Positions 1 to 7,176 of a DNA stretch of 64,000 nt are shown here, piece after piece. This DNA comes from Chitinophagaceae bacterium. Its GTDB lineage: Bacteria > Bacteroidota > Bacteroidia > Chitinophagales > Chitinophagaceae. A program made the translations under genes and the position numbers. Under the pieces are notes generated by a model. The model had not been told where the DNA came from and made no database searches. It saw only the letters and a program-made list of their open reading frames with translations. The stretch is taken from NCBI GenBank assembly GCA_016715365.1, contig JADKAM010000004.1, positions 1 through 64,000 on the forward strand, in the 5' to 3' direction. Position 1 is the first letter of the stretch. Each line of letters begins with the position of its first letter.

Positions 1-2
1 GT

Positions 3-578
3 TTAATCCCATTGATAATCTAATGATTTGGGTTTTATGTTCAGCACGATATTGTTATTCATAAAAACAGTTGATTTAGATGGGATGTTCCCGGAAATTA
101 CGCAACCGGCGCCAATGGTAACCTCGTCGCCAATGGTAGCCCCTGCCACAATGGTACAGTTGGCACCAATCCATACATTGTTGCCAATTGCAACGCCTTT
201 AATATCAGTTACATTCCTGTGATCATATTTATCATGGTTGGATGTAACGATAACACTGTTTGGGCCAATATTTACATTGTTTCCTAGTGTTAATCCGCCC
301 GTTGCATTAATGAAAATTCCGGGATTATCGCCGGGATCGCAACAAATACCTTTGGTTATAAACTGCCCGTCTATAATGGTTGAAGTTCGGTGAACAGGCC
401 ACGGTATCCGGCGGTTAAAACCTATTATTTTCTGCATAAAAAAATATTCATAAATAACCTGGTAATTTTTACGGTATCCAAATCTCGGTCTTTTATATGC
501 CGGGTAAAAGAATTTAACACACCAACGGAATAGCGAGTCATCAAAATATGCTGCAATCTTTTTTATGATCTTCTTCAT
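3..578 (-). CDS. Hexapeptide-repeat acyltransferase (LbH fold), surface polysaccharide
   Basis: Complete 191-residue protein. The C-terminal two thirds carries hexapeptide turns of the left-handed beta-helix acyltransferase family (for example LGNNVNIGPNSVI, IGNNVWIGANCTI, IGDEVTIGAGCVI), with a family-typical catalytic-type His in the segment SNHDKYDH. By family it would transfer an acetyl or similar group from an acyl-CoA to a sugar. The acceptor cannot be read from sequence. Its ATG overlaps the stop of the upstream flippase gene by four bases (ATGA), so the two are translationally coupled and the enzyme probably decorates the glycan exported by that flippase. No signal peptide is seen, so it should be cytoplasmic. 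The family is certain; the substrate is not. Confidence 0.85.
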   Translation of the reverse strand: MKKIIKKIAAYFDDSLFRWCVKFFYPAYKRPRFGYRKNYQVIYEYFFMQKIIGFNRRIPWPVHRTSTIIDGQFITKGICCDPGDNPGIFINATGGLTLGNNVNIGPNSVIVTSNHDKYDHRNVTDIKGVAIGNNVWIGANCTIVAGATIGDEVTIGAGCVISGNIPSKSTVFMNNNIVLNIKPKSLDYQWD

Positions 579-1840
579 GTTTGCAATTTTAATTTTCTCA
601 ACATATAAAAATTAATAAAGCCGTAATATATGGCAGTAATAATTGAAATGGTTAAAATAACAAATGTAAAATCAAATATTGAGTGCAGGAAATATAATGC
701 AGCTACCTGGAACAGGAATAAGGAAGTATTAAAGATCATCAGGAACCTTTGCTGGTTCATGTAATCGGCCACAATACTAAAAGGTACATAAATTGATGTT
801 ACCAGATAATACAGCATGATAAATTTTATGAATTTTCCGATCTCAAGCCATTGGGCGGGCATTAAATAACTAAATAGGAATTCGCCGGCAATAAAAGCAA
901 TAATGAGGTAAGGTATAAGAATCTGCAAAATTATTTTTTGCTGTGTTTTAATGAATTCAAGCAAGTGCTGTTTATTCTCATAAAACATCAGCTTTATTTT
1001 TTGTAAGAATGCATCGCTGATGGCCTGCATTATCAGTAGTAATGGCTGAAAAATAAAAATGGTGGTAAGGTAATAAACTCCATTATTGTGCAACCCAAAA
1101 AACAGGGTGATCAATATTGGGAAACTGATGGTGGCAGCAGCACTGATGATATTTGACAGTATTGAATATTTTGGAAACCTGTAATTGGTTTTAAGCAGTA
1201 ACAGGGCTTCGGAATAAGTGATTTGCCGGTAACCGGTTATGATCTGGTGTCTGAACCTGAACGCAAAAACAAGGCAGGTAATTAACAGGCCAATTAAATG
1301 TGCATAAATGAGGCTGGCCAGGCTGCCCCACACCAATGCCGCCACCAGCTTTGCAAGCAGCATAGCCACAACATACAATGCCCTGAAAAAATTGATGTCC
1401 CGTATCTTACCTGCATATTTTAACAGCAGTATACCATTGTTAAAGATAAAGTTGGTGATAATGATCAAGGGCAATAAGGCAATAAAGCCATAACTGTTTA
1501 TCGTGTTATACAGCGCCGGGGTAAAAAAAAAAAAAAATAAAATAGTTGCCAGGATGATAGCCGAAAACAGCATAGCCATACCTGTGGAAATGAGCATCAG
1601 GCTACGGGCCGACCTGGCCTTTTCATTTACAATAGCAGCGGTATTATATTGCAGTCCCACGGCCATTTCAAAAATAGTTGAAACGCTTACCAAAAAAGAC
1701 AGGGCACCAAAATTTTCTTTAGTAAAATAAAGTGTAAGAATAAAAGTGCCTGCTAATTGCAGTGCCTGTATGATCACTGACCATTTGAGCAACCTGAAAA
1801 TATCTAAAACATATTTCCGGTCCAGTTTTTTTAAAAGCAT
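575..1840 (-). CDS. Wzx-like polysaccharide flippase
   Basis: About 421 residues, almost wholly hydrophobic, with around a dozen predicted membrane helices separated by short basic loops. This matches the MATE/MVF-superfamily oligosaccharide flippases (RfbX/Wzx) that move lipid-linked sugar repeats across the inner membrane. I chose the ATG at 1840; a TTG two codons earlier is possible. It overlaps the following acyltransferase by four bases. A run of about 15 A on the plus strand (T on the coding strand) at 1523-1537 encodes five consecutive Phe near residue 105. Length change in this run would shift the frame. Flippase sequences are too divergent to name the exact glycan. The membrane topology is inferred by eye. 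Confidence 0.78.
   Translation of the reverse strand: MLLKKLDRKYVLDIFRLLKWSVIIQALQLAGTFILTLYFTKENFGALSFLVSVSTIFEMAVGLQYNTAAIVNEKARSARSLMLISTGMAMLFSAIILATILFFFFFTPALYNTINSYGFIALLPLIIITNFIFNNGILLLKYAGKIRDINFFRALYVVAMLLAKLVAALVWGSLASLIYAHLIGLLITCLVFAFRFRHQIITGYRQITYSEALLLLKTNYRFPKYSILSNIISAAATISFPILITLFFGLHNNGVYYLTTIFIFQPLLLIMQAISDAFLQKIKLMFYENKQHLLEFIKTQQKIILQILIPYLIIAFIAGEFLFSYLMPAQWLEIGKFIKFIMLYYLVTSIYVPFSIVADYMNQQRFLMIFNTSLFLFQVAALYFLHSIFDFTFVILTISIITAIYYGFINFYMLRKLKLQT
1523..1537. repeat. Mononucleotide tract (about 15 A) inside flippase gene
   Basis: An uninterrupted run of about 15 A on the plus strand lies in the flippase reading frame. At this length the frame is open through both sides. 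It is by far the longest homopolymer in a coding sequence of this window. Confidence 0.85.
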
Positions 1841-2029
1841 AGTCAACCGGCTTTTTTGTAATAATACGACAATTATACATTTTAATTGATGCTATGATCA
1901 AATGCCGCTTTAAATACTGTTGAAATATGAAAAGCCGGAAGCAATTACGGTTAAGCCATATTGCCGGTGAGCATTGATTAAGATTTACCAATTACTTCCT
2001 TATAGATTATTAATATGAATGGTAAATGC

Positions 2030-2037
2030 TACTTTCG
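2030..2037 (+). promoter_or_regulatory. Possible -7 box for the cyclophilin gene
   Basis: TACTTTCG resembles the Bacteroidota -7 consensus TAnnTTTG with one mismatch and lies 29 bases before the preferred ATG at 2067. No convincing -33 TTTG at 19-base spacing was found. Confidence 0.35.
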
Positions 2038-2066
2038 TAAAAATAATAACCATAAAAGCACATAAC

Positions 2067-2513
2067 ATGAGCGAAATTAAATTAACGCAGGGCGAAATAC
2101 ACAGCAGCAAAGGTGTAATGAAATTTGAATTGTACGATGATGATGCACCCATTGCGGTGGCAAATTTTAAAAAACTGATCAGCGAAGGATTTTACAACGG
2201 ACTTACTTTTCACCGCGTAATACCCAACTTTATGATACAGGGCGGCTGCCCGAATGGCACCGGTGCCGGTGGCCCCGGCTATACCATTAACTGCGAATTG
2301 AAAGGCAGCAAACAATATCACGACCGTGGCGTGATGTCGATGGCGCACCGTGGATTGAATACAGGCGGCTCTCAATTCTTTATTTGCCACAGCAGGCAAA
2401 ATACAAGCCATTTGGATGGTGTACATACCTGTTTTGGAAAAGTAATTGAAGGGTTGGATGTTATTGATGATATCAGGGGAGGAGATGTGATGGAAAAAGT
2501 TATCATTCTTTAA
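2067..2513 (+). CDS. Peptidyl-prolyl cis-trans isomerase, cyclophilin type
   Basis: 148 residues from the ATG at 2067; an upstream in-frame ATG at 2019 would add 16 residues that overlap the likely promoter. The cyclophilin core is obvious: the F-H-R-V-I-P-N-F-M-I-Q-G-G segment with the catalytic Arg, then GPGYTINCE, the MAHRG block and the GGSQFFI block, ending with a typical FGKVIEGLDVID strand. It catalyses cis-trans isomerisation of Xaa-Pro bonds during protein folding. No signal peptide is present, so this is a cytoplasmic PpiB-like member of usual minimal length. It stands alone between the divergent polysaccharide genes and a small minus-strand membrane peptide, and ends at a strong bidirectional terminator. 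Confidence 0.95.
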   Translation: MSEIKLTQGEIHSSKGVMKFELYDDDAPIAVANFKKLISEGFYNGLTFHRVIPNFMIQGGCPNGTGAGGPGYTINCELKGSKQYHDRGVMSMAHRGLNTGGSQFFICHSRQNTSHLDGVHTCFGKVIEGLDVIDDIRGGDVMEKVIIL

Positions 2514-2535
2514 GGATATCCTTTTCTTATAATCA

Positions 2536-2579
2536 AAAAGCCTTACCATGTAAACCTGAATTTACATCGTAAGGCTTTT
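2536..2579. terminator. Bidirectional intrinsic terminator
   Basis: Left arm 2536-2554 and right arm 2561-2579 pair over 19 positions with one mismatch around a 6-base loop. The left arm begins AAAA and the right arm ends TTTT, so it can work on both strands. It separates the cyclophilin gene from the convergent 34-codon gene. Confidence 0.85.
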
Positions 2580-2593
2580 GTATTTAAAAAAAA

Positions 2594-2698
2594 TTACCAG
2601 GCCATAATGACTACTAATGCCATCAGGGCATAATAACCGGCGACAATGCCAATTGCAGTAAATACATCTTTAATTGCTGATGAATAAAACTTTTTCAT
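2594..2698 (-). CDS. Small single-pass membrane peptide (34 aa)
   Basis: A 34-codon frame starts with ATG at 2698 and ends with TAA at 2594. The peptide begins MKKFYSSAIKDVFTAIG, then has a hydrophobic stretch (IVAGYYALMALVVIMAW) long enough for one membrane helix. It is convergent with the cyclophilin gene and shares its bidirectional terminator, which argues that it is a real transcription unit. No function can be assigned. It could be a membrane-inserted regulator peptide. The frame may be fortuitous, but the basic N-terminus plus helix is not random-looking. Confidence 0.5.
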   Translation of the reverse strand: MKKFYSSAIKDVFTAIGIVAGYYALMALVVIMAW

Positions 2699-3030
2699 AC
2701 ACTGGAATTTGAGATTAAAAATTTAGTTACCTAATTTTTGTTTCCAGGGGGCCGTTTAATAAAACTGTACGTTTCTTTGGAGATTTGAAAAAGAGCTTTT
2801 AATTCTGCTGTAAAATTAGAAATAAAGTTTAAAAATTCAAATTTTCTAAGGATATTATTTTGATGAAAGACTGACTGGTATTGTATTTAATTCTGGAGGT
2901 GCAGTGGAAAATCTGCCACGATGCTCAGTTGTTTTAGCATATAAGTCTGGCACGACTATTTTCTCACACCATGTGTATAACTGAAAATGTACAGTTTATA
3001 TTTTGGTAATTTTGAGCAAAATATAAACTG
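2699..3030. other. Gene-free stretch with promoter-proximal inverted repeat
   Basis: I see no credible gene in these 332 bases. The first part is the upstream region of the 34-codon minus-strand gene. The end holds a 14-bp perfect inverted repeat that abuts the next start codon. Confidence 0.6.
2992..3030. promoter_or_regulatory. 14-bp perfect inverted repeat abutting a start codon
   Basis: Left arm 2992-3005 (CAGTTTATATTTTG) and right arm 3017-3030 (CAAAATATAAACTG) are exact reverse complements around an 11-base spacer. The spacer includes most of TAATTTTG (3007-3014), a match to the TAnnTTTG -7 box. The right arm ends on the base before the ATG at 3031. It could be an operator flanking the promoter, or an RNA hairpin blocking the translation start. 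Confidence 0.75.
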
Positions 3031-4182
3031 ATGTTTACAACATACACAAAACGTTTTTTAGTATTTACCGCTATTTCTCTGTTTAGCGGTTTTGCAGCAA
3101 CAGCCCAAAACAGTGTTGTTAAGAAATACGAAACAGGAAATGTTTTTGCCGGTATTGAGGTTGGCTCCAAGGGAGTAAAGATGAGTATGGTTGAACTGGA
3201 CAAGCATGCAGGCGAGGACGGGGAATTTAAAATACTGAAAGATACTTCTATCAATACCGATTTTATTTCTTTTACACAACCAACCTACCAGGCTACACTG
3301 GCTGCTTTAAACAGGTTGTACGAAATTGCAGTAAAGCAAAACAGAATACCTGTTGCAAATGTATTTACTGCAATCAGCAGCGGCGTAAATATACAGGCGC
3401 AAAAAGAAGATAAAAAGATATGGATAGATCAGTTGATCAATGCATTCAGATTGAATAACAATGAGCCAGATAGAAAAGTTGCAGTTATTGATGTTGTGGA
3501 AGAAGCCCGGCTTTCGCACCTGGGCATTGTGCCCGAAGCAAGACGCTACAATACTTTTTTAATTGATATAGGAAGTGGCAATACCAAGGGTGGTTATTTC
3601 CCTTACGGCACTACAAAAGATTTCAGGCTTTTTCAACTTACCTGGGGAACAAAAAGTACTTTCAATGCAGCAGAAAAAATGCTGGGTGATGATAAAGGCA
3701 TTGATAATTTTAACAGCCAGTTAAACCGGGTGCTTGCCGGGGCAGAGAATAATGAAATTGTTTATGCAGTTAATGCCAGCGGCGCATTTCCAAAAAGCGA
3801 TAATATTGCTTTCAGTGGAGGTATTGCATGGGCGGTAGCAACTTTAATTGCACCCGAATTAAACGACAATGCTGTGGTTGGGGTAACTTACGATGACGTA
3901 ATTGAGTTTACCGAAAATCTCTCGAAAAATCCTTCCCTTTACTCTGATTATTACATAGTAAAAAGGTTATCCGAAAATAGTGTTGATGCTGAAAAACTGG
4001 AACGCGACGTAAAACAGGTGAACAAGGTTTTTGATCAGCGGTCTTTGCTGGCAGGGGCCGGGTTGTTATTAAAGATCATGCGGCAGTTTGATGGTGTGAT
4101 TGAGCGGAAAAAATTCTACCTGGTTAAAAACGGTTCAGTAGGCTGGATATCTGCATACGTTAATCAGCATGTAACTAAATAA
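3031..4182 (+). CDS. Exported Ppx/GppA-like (ASKHA-fold) protein
   Basis: 383 residues. Residues 1-25 form a signal peptide ending in A-T-A-Q. The mature part has two motifs of the actin/Hsp70/sugar-kinase fold as seen in Ppx/GppA exopolyphosphatases: a phosphate-1-like GIEVGSKGVKMSMVE near residue 41 and a phosphate-2-like LIDIGSGNTKGGY near residue 175. A Gly-rich FSGGIAWAV segment follows near residue 260. Ppx/GppA enzymes are normally cytoplasmic and hydrolyse polyphosphate or pppGpp; an exported version is unusual and its substrate is unknown. A membrane-anchored coiled-coil gene follows 28 bp downstream, so the two may act together at the inner-membrane/periplasm interface. The fold is fairly sure; the reaction is not. 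Confidence 0.6.
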   Translation: MFTTYTKRFLVFTAISLFSGFAATAQNSVVKKYETGNVFAGIEVGSKGVKMSMVELDKHAGEDGEFKILKDTSINTDFISFTQPTYQATLAALNRLYEIAVKQNRIPVANVFTAISSGVNIQAQKEDKKIWIDQLINAFRLNNNEPDRKVAVIDVVEEARLSHLGIVPEARRYNTFLIDIGSGNTKGGYFPYGTTKDFRLFQLTWGTKSTFNAAEKMLGDDKGIDNFNSQLNRVLAGAENNEIVYAVNASGAFPKSDNIAFSGGIAWAVATLIAPELNDNAVVGVTYDDVIEFTENLSKNPSLYSDYYIVKRLSENSVDAEKLERDVKQVNKVFDQRSLLAGAGLLLKIMRQFDGVIERKKFYLVKNGSVGWISAYVNQHVTK

Positions 4183-4210
4183 AAAATTAAACACCTTCAT
4201 TTTATTACCC

Positions 4211-5134
4211 ATGAGAGATACCAAATCTTTGTTACTGCTTTTAGTTTCATTACTATTGGTTTTGGTTTCCTTTGTATTGATCTGGACATGGGGGTACAGT
4301 TATTACACAAAAACGGAATCAGCAAAAAACATAGTGATACAGCCGGCAGCAGATTCCATGGCAATTGCAAATAAAGTAAGAGATTCATTACAGAAAGTAT
4401 ATGATGAAACGTTGCAGGACATGGATATGCAACTCAATTCAACCCTTACCCATTCCGATTCACTGCAGCAAGAGCTGGAAGCAAAGCTGGCCGAATTTTA
4501 CAGATTGAGAACTGAGATCACCGCTATATTAAGGAACAGGGCAGTGAATAATAATTTTGCAGTTGCCAAACAAAAAATCGGGGAACTGCAAACCAAAGTG
4601 GAAGGGTTAAAAGAAAAAAACCAGGTAGTGGATAATGAGAACAGAAAGTTGAATGATGTTCTCACAGAGATGAAAAAAGCAGAAAAGAATGCTATCCCCG
4701 CAACTGTAATTAAAAACACAACTACCGAAAAGCCCAACCCGGTTTATTCTTCTTTTACTGCTTCAGATATGCGGTTATCTGCTGTAACCAATATTGATGA
4801 AAATGAAACGGCCCTGGCAGAAAAAGCGGATAAATTAACCGGTACTTTCACAGTAATGAATTTCAACAGCCAGCTTACCAATGCCGAAATGATGGTGGTG
4901 GTTATTAAACCTGATGGTAAAGTGCTGAAAGGTTCCGGTTGGGATTCAGGAACATTTACAACACCCGATGGCAAAAAGGTTTATTCTTATAAATTTAACT
5001 TCACTTACACCCGTGGCGAAACCAGGCGACTCGCCTTTTCTTTAAAAGGCGGTACTCTATCTAAAGGCAATTATACCATGGAAGTGTATCATAATGGCTT
5101 GGTGATTGGCAGGGTGACAAAATCACTTTCGTAA
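4211..5134 (+). CDS. Membrane-anchored coiled-coil protein of unknown function
   Basis: 307 residues. Residues 7-30 form a single membrane helix (LLLLLVSLLLVLVSFVLIW) after a short charged start. Residues about 55-160 are Glu/Lys/Gln-rich heptads expected to form a coiled coil. The C-terminal 120 residues look like a beta-rich domain (FTVMNFNSQL, MMVVVIKPDGKVL, YTMEVYHNGLVIGR). The topology suggests a periplasmic rod plus globular head. It lies 28 bp after the exported ASKHA-fold gene and is probably co-transcribed. I do not recognise the family. A scaffold role for the upstream protein is inference from neighbourhood only. Confidence 0.6.
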   Translation: MRDTKSLLLLLVSLLLVLVSFVLIWTWGYSYYTKTESAKNIVIQPAADSMAIANKVRDSLQKVYDETLQDMDMQLNSTLTHSDSLQQELEAKLAEFYRLRTEITAILRNRAVNNNFAVAKQKIGELQTKVEGLKEKNQVVDNENRKLNDVLTEMKKAEKNAIPATVIKNTTTEKPNPVYSSFTASDMRLSAVTNIDENETALAEKADKLTGTFTVMNFNSQLTNAEMMVVVIKPDGKVLKGSGWDSGTFTTPDGKKVYSYKFNFTYTRGETRRLAFSLKGGTLSKGNYTMEVYHNGLVIGRVTKSLS

Positions 5135-5332
5135 CAATTTATACTGTTGTTATGTTCAGCAAGCCCGGCAGCATTTTTGTAATATAGAATAAAGACTACA
5201 TAGAAACAGCAAACCAAGCTATAATATACCTGAAATTGATTGTGGATCTTTACACCGTTAATGAAGAAGAACCCGTTTAGAAATCCGTAATCTGTATATT
5301 ACCCATTCATTCAGGCATGAGACTTATCTATG

Positions 5333-5357
5333 AAAACCTTCAGTAATGAAGGTTTTT
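5333..5357 (+). terminator. Intrinsic terminator
   Basis: AAAACCTTCA (5333-5342) pairs perfectly with TGAAGGTTTT (5347-5356) around a 4-base loop and ends in a five-T run. It would end the operon of the ASKHA-fold and coiled-coil genes. Confidence 0.75.
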
Positions 5358-5379
5358 CTGTAGTATCAAAGCCTGTCAG

Positions 5380-5410
5380 TTTGTACCCGCATAAATTCTG
5401 CCTAATTTAG
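5380..5410 (+). promoter_or_regulatory. Bacteroidota-type promoter
   Basis: TTTG at 5380-5383, exactly 19 bases, then TAATTTAG at 5403-5410, one mismatch from TAnnTTTG. The next ATG is at 5415, so the transcript would have little or no leader. Confidence 0.5.
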
Positions 5411-5414
5411 CCAA

Positions 5415-5891
5415 ATGAAAGCAGCTACAATTAATGAATTGAAACTGGAACTAACTACTATTCCTGCAGAACAATTGGCAGCGTTGTGTATACGTTTGGC
5501 AAAATTTAAGAAAGAAAACAAAGAATTACTGACTTACCTGCTGTTTGAATCTTTTGATGAGCACGCATATATGGAGAATATTAAAACAGAAATGCAGCAG
5601 CAATTTGAAGAGATCAATACTTCCAGCCTTTATTTTGTAAAGAAAAGTTTGAGAAAAATTCTACGAACGCTCAGTAAATATATCCGTTATACCGGATCTG
5701 CAGAAGCTGAAGTAAAACTTATATTGTTTTTTTGCACCACCCTTAAAAGTTCCGGAATACCCATAGAAAAAAATCCCGTAATCAAAAACATGTTTAATAA
5801 TCAGCTTAAAAAAATATCAAAAGCCATAGCCACCATGCATGAAGACCTGCAATATGAGTATGCAAAAGAACTGGAACAATTGGATATTTGA
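5415..5891 (+). CDS. Conserved-looking all-helical cytoplasmic protein
   Basis: 158 residues with no signal peptide or membrane helix. The composition (many Lys, Glu, Leu; almost no Gly or Pro) predicts an all-alpha protein. The first 30 residues resemble an N-terminal helix-turn-helix-like bundle (ELTTIPAEQLAALCIRLAKFKK). I do not recognise a characterised family and give no function. It is a single-gene unit with its own predicted promoter, followed by a palindromic repeat element rather than a gene. Confidence 0.6.
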   Translation: MKAATINELKLELTTIPAEQLAALCIRLAKFKKENKELLTYLLFESFDEHAYMENIKTEMQQQFEEINTSSLYFVKKSLRKILRTLSKYIRYTGSAEAEVKLILFFCTTLKSSGIPIEKNPVIKNMFNNQLKKISKAIATMHEDLQYEYAKELEQLDI

Positions 5892-6000
5892 GTTTGAAAA
5901 TCCATGATTTCAAAAGGTTGTCAGCCTGAGCTTGTAGAAGGCAGGTTATTCAAAAAACATACCGGTTCCGACAGGCTCAACCTGACATCTTTTCAACCTG
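5890..6000. repeat. ~110-bp palindromic repeat element, copy 1
   Basis: The element is bounded by GAGTTTGAAAA on the left and TTTCAACCTG on the right. It contains an imperfect long palindrome (TGTCAGCCTGAGCTTGTAGAA against CCGACAGGCTCAACCTGACA). The right half, including ACCGGTT-CGACAGGCTCAACCTGACA, is nearly identical to copy 2 at 10471-10580. Confidence 0.8.
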
Positions 6001-6066
6001 ATGTATAACAAGAATTATCGGAGACATAACCTTCATAAAAAAATCGTACTTTAACAAAAAAAAGCA

Positions 6067-6309
6067 ATGGCAAAGTCTAAAAAAAGAAAACATCACCACG
6101 ATTTTCATCCTCCCACACATACAGTAAAGACACAGAAAGGCAAAAGCGCTGTGCTGGTTGCCGGCATATTCTTTTGTTTACTTGGTATAGGTATTGCTTA
6201 TTTTGCCGCTGGGCCCAGTCTTTTGTGGTTATTGGCCGGAGCGGTTGTGGGCGCTGTTGGCGGTTACTTTTTTGGTCTGCAGATCGATAAATCCTTCTCC
6301 AAAAAATAA
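6067..6309 (+). CDS. Small two-helix membrane protein
   Basis: 80 residues. The N-terminal 28 are basic and His-rich (KSKKRKHHHDFH). Two closely spaced hydrophobic helices follow (about 29-45 and 50-70) with Gly-rich packing motifs (AGAVVGAVGGYFFG). The basic N-terminus should face the cytoplasm, giving a hairpin in the inner membrane. No family is recognised. It is a single-gene unit with its own short leader. A His-rich N-terminus may hint at metal contact, but that is speculative. Confidence 0.6.
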   Translation: MAKSKKRKHHHDFHPPTHTVKTQKGKSAVLVAGIFFCLLGIGIAYFAAGPSLLWLLAGAVVGAVGGYFFGLQIDKSFSKK

Positions 6310-6407
6310 GCTGTTACATTACAATTAATTTCACTTTACCCTTCACTTACTAACAATTGGTGCAGCAGGTTGTGCATTTCTAAATTGCCACTTGCAATTG
6401 GCAGAAC

Positions 6408-6440
6408 TAATGATTATTTTGGTTAATCATTATTTTTCTT
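6408..6440 (+). terminator. AT-rich hairpin with T-run
   Basis: TAATGATTA (6408-6416) and TAATCATTA (6424-6432) are exact inverted repeats with a 7-base loop, followed by TTTTTCTTTT. The hairpin is weak because it is AT-only. It lies just upstream of the ATG at 6460, so it could terminate the 6067 gene or act in the leader of the next one. Confidence 0.45.
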
Positions 6441-6459
6441 TTAACCTAAAACTAAACTT

Positions 6460-6885
6460 ATGGACATTAAAAAATTGCTCGTAGGAGGTATCGTTGGCGG
6501 TATCCTTTTTTTCGGTCTTGGTTATCTGATCTATGGAAATCTTCTTACCGGTTTCATGCAAAAAAATCCCGGTACGGCAACAGGTGTTGACCGTGCAATG
6601 GATGACATTCAATTTCTTTACCTTGCTATCGGTAACCTTGCAATGGGATTCTTGCTGGCTTATATTTTTGTGAAAAGCAATGTAGGGTCTCTTGCAGGCG
6701 GGCTTGTTACAGGTGGTGTAGTGGGAGCATTGGTTTCTGTTGGTGTTGACTGTGTGATGTATGCAACAACCCATGTTATCAGCAAAACAGCGATGGCAGC
6801 CGATGTAGTTTCAACCACTGTGATGTGTGCCATTGTTGGTGCAGTAGTTGGTATGGTTATGGGGATGGGTAAAAAAGCTTCCTGA
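6460..6885 (+). CDS. Four-helix integral membrane protein, unknown function
   Basis: 141 residues with about four hydrophobic helices (near 5-25, 47-68, 76-97 and 113-135), rich in Gly and Val (GGIVGGILFFGLGYLIYG, GGLVTGGVVGALVS, CAIVGAVVGMVMGMG). The helices are joined by a polar loop near residue 30-45 that contains DRAMDD. It resembles small uncharacterised membrane proteins common in Bacteroidota. No catalytic motif is visible. The unit ends at a hairpin at 6899-6951. Confidence 0.6.
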   Translation: MDIKKLLVGGIVGGILFFGLGYLIYGNLLTGFMQKNPGTATGVDRAMDDIQFLYLAIGNLAMGFLLAYIFVKSNVGSLAGGLVTGGVVGALVSVGVDCVMYATTHVISKTAMAADVVSTTVMCAIVGAVVGMVMGMGKKAS

Positions 6886-6898
6886 ACTTAATTTAATA

Positions 6899-6951
6899 CC
6901 TTCATCATGGGCGCCTTTGAAATATGCATACTTTAAAGCCTGTGATGAAGG
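6899..6951 (+). terminator. Stem-loop after membrane protein gene
   Basis: CCTTCATCA (6899-6907) pairs perfectly with TGATGAAGG (6943-6951). The long loop contains a secondary CTTT/AAAG pairing. There is no strong T-run after it (CTTATTTAT), so termination efficiency is uncertain. Confidence 0.45.
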
Positions 6952-7021
6952 CTTATTTATATCAAATACACTGAAACCTGCCATAATCAAAAGTTTATTA
7001 GTTACTCTTAATAACTAAGCC

Positions 7022-7176
7022 TACATTTGCACAGTACATTAACGCTGTGAGCACACAGTACAGATAGATTCAATTATTAGTAGATTTCCTACCCGTAACC
7101 GTTTTCTCGTCTTTTAAGTTTGCTTTCTCCTTACTGAACAGGTATTTTATTTATTTTATTTTTAATTTTAAGTTTT
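7022..7176 (+). promoter_or_regulatory. Promoter and long leader of RRM protein gene
   Basis: TACATTTG at 7022-7029 is a perfect TAnnTTTG -7 box. The ATG lies about 147 bases downstream at 7177, giving a leader of roughly 140 bases that is pyrimidine-rich near its 3' half and ends in TTTATTTATTTTATTTTTAATTTT. Long leaders on small RNA-binding-protein genes often carry temperature or autoregulatory control. This reading is inference. Confidence 0.5.

Noticed and set aside
5135..5332. Small gene between the coiled-coil gene and the terminator
   Set aside because: Only an 11-codon frame starting with ATG is present; no ribosome-binding or conserved pattern.
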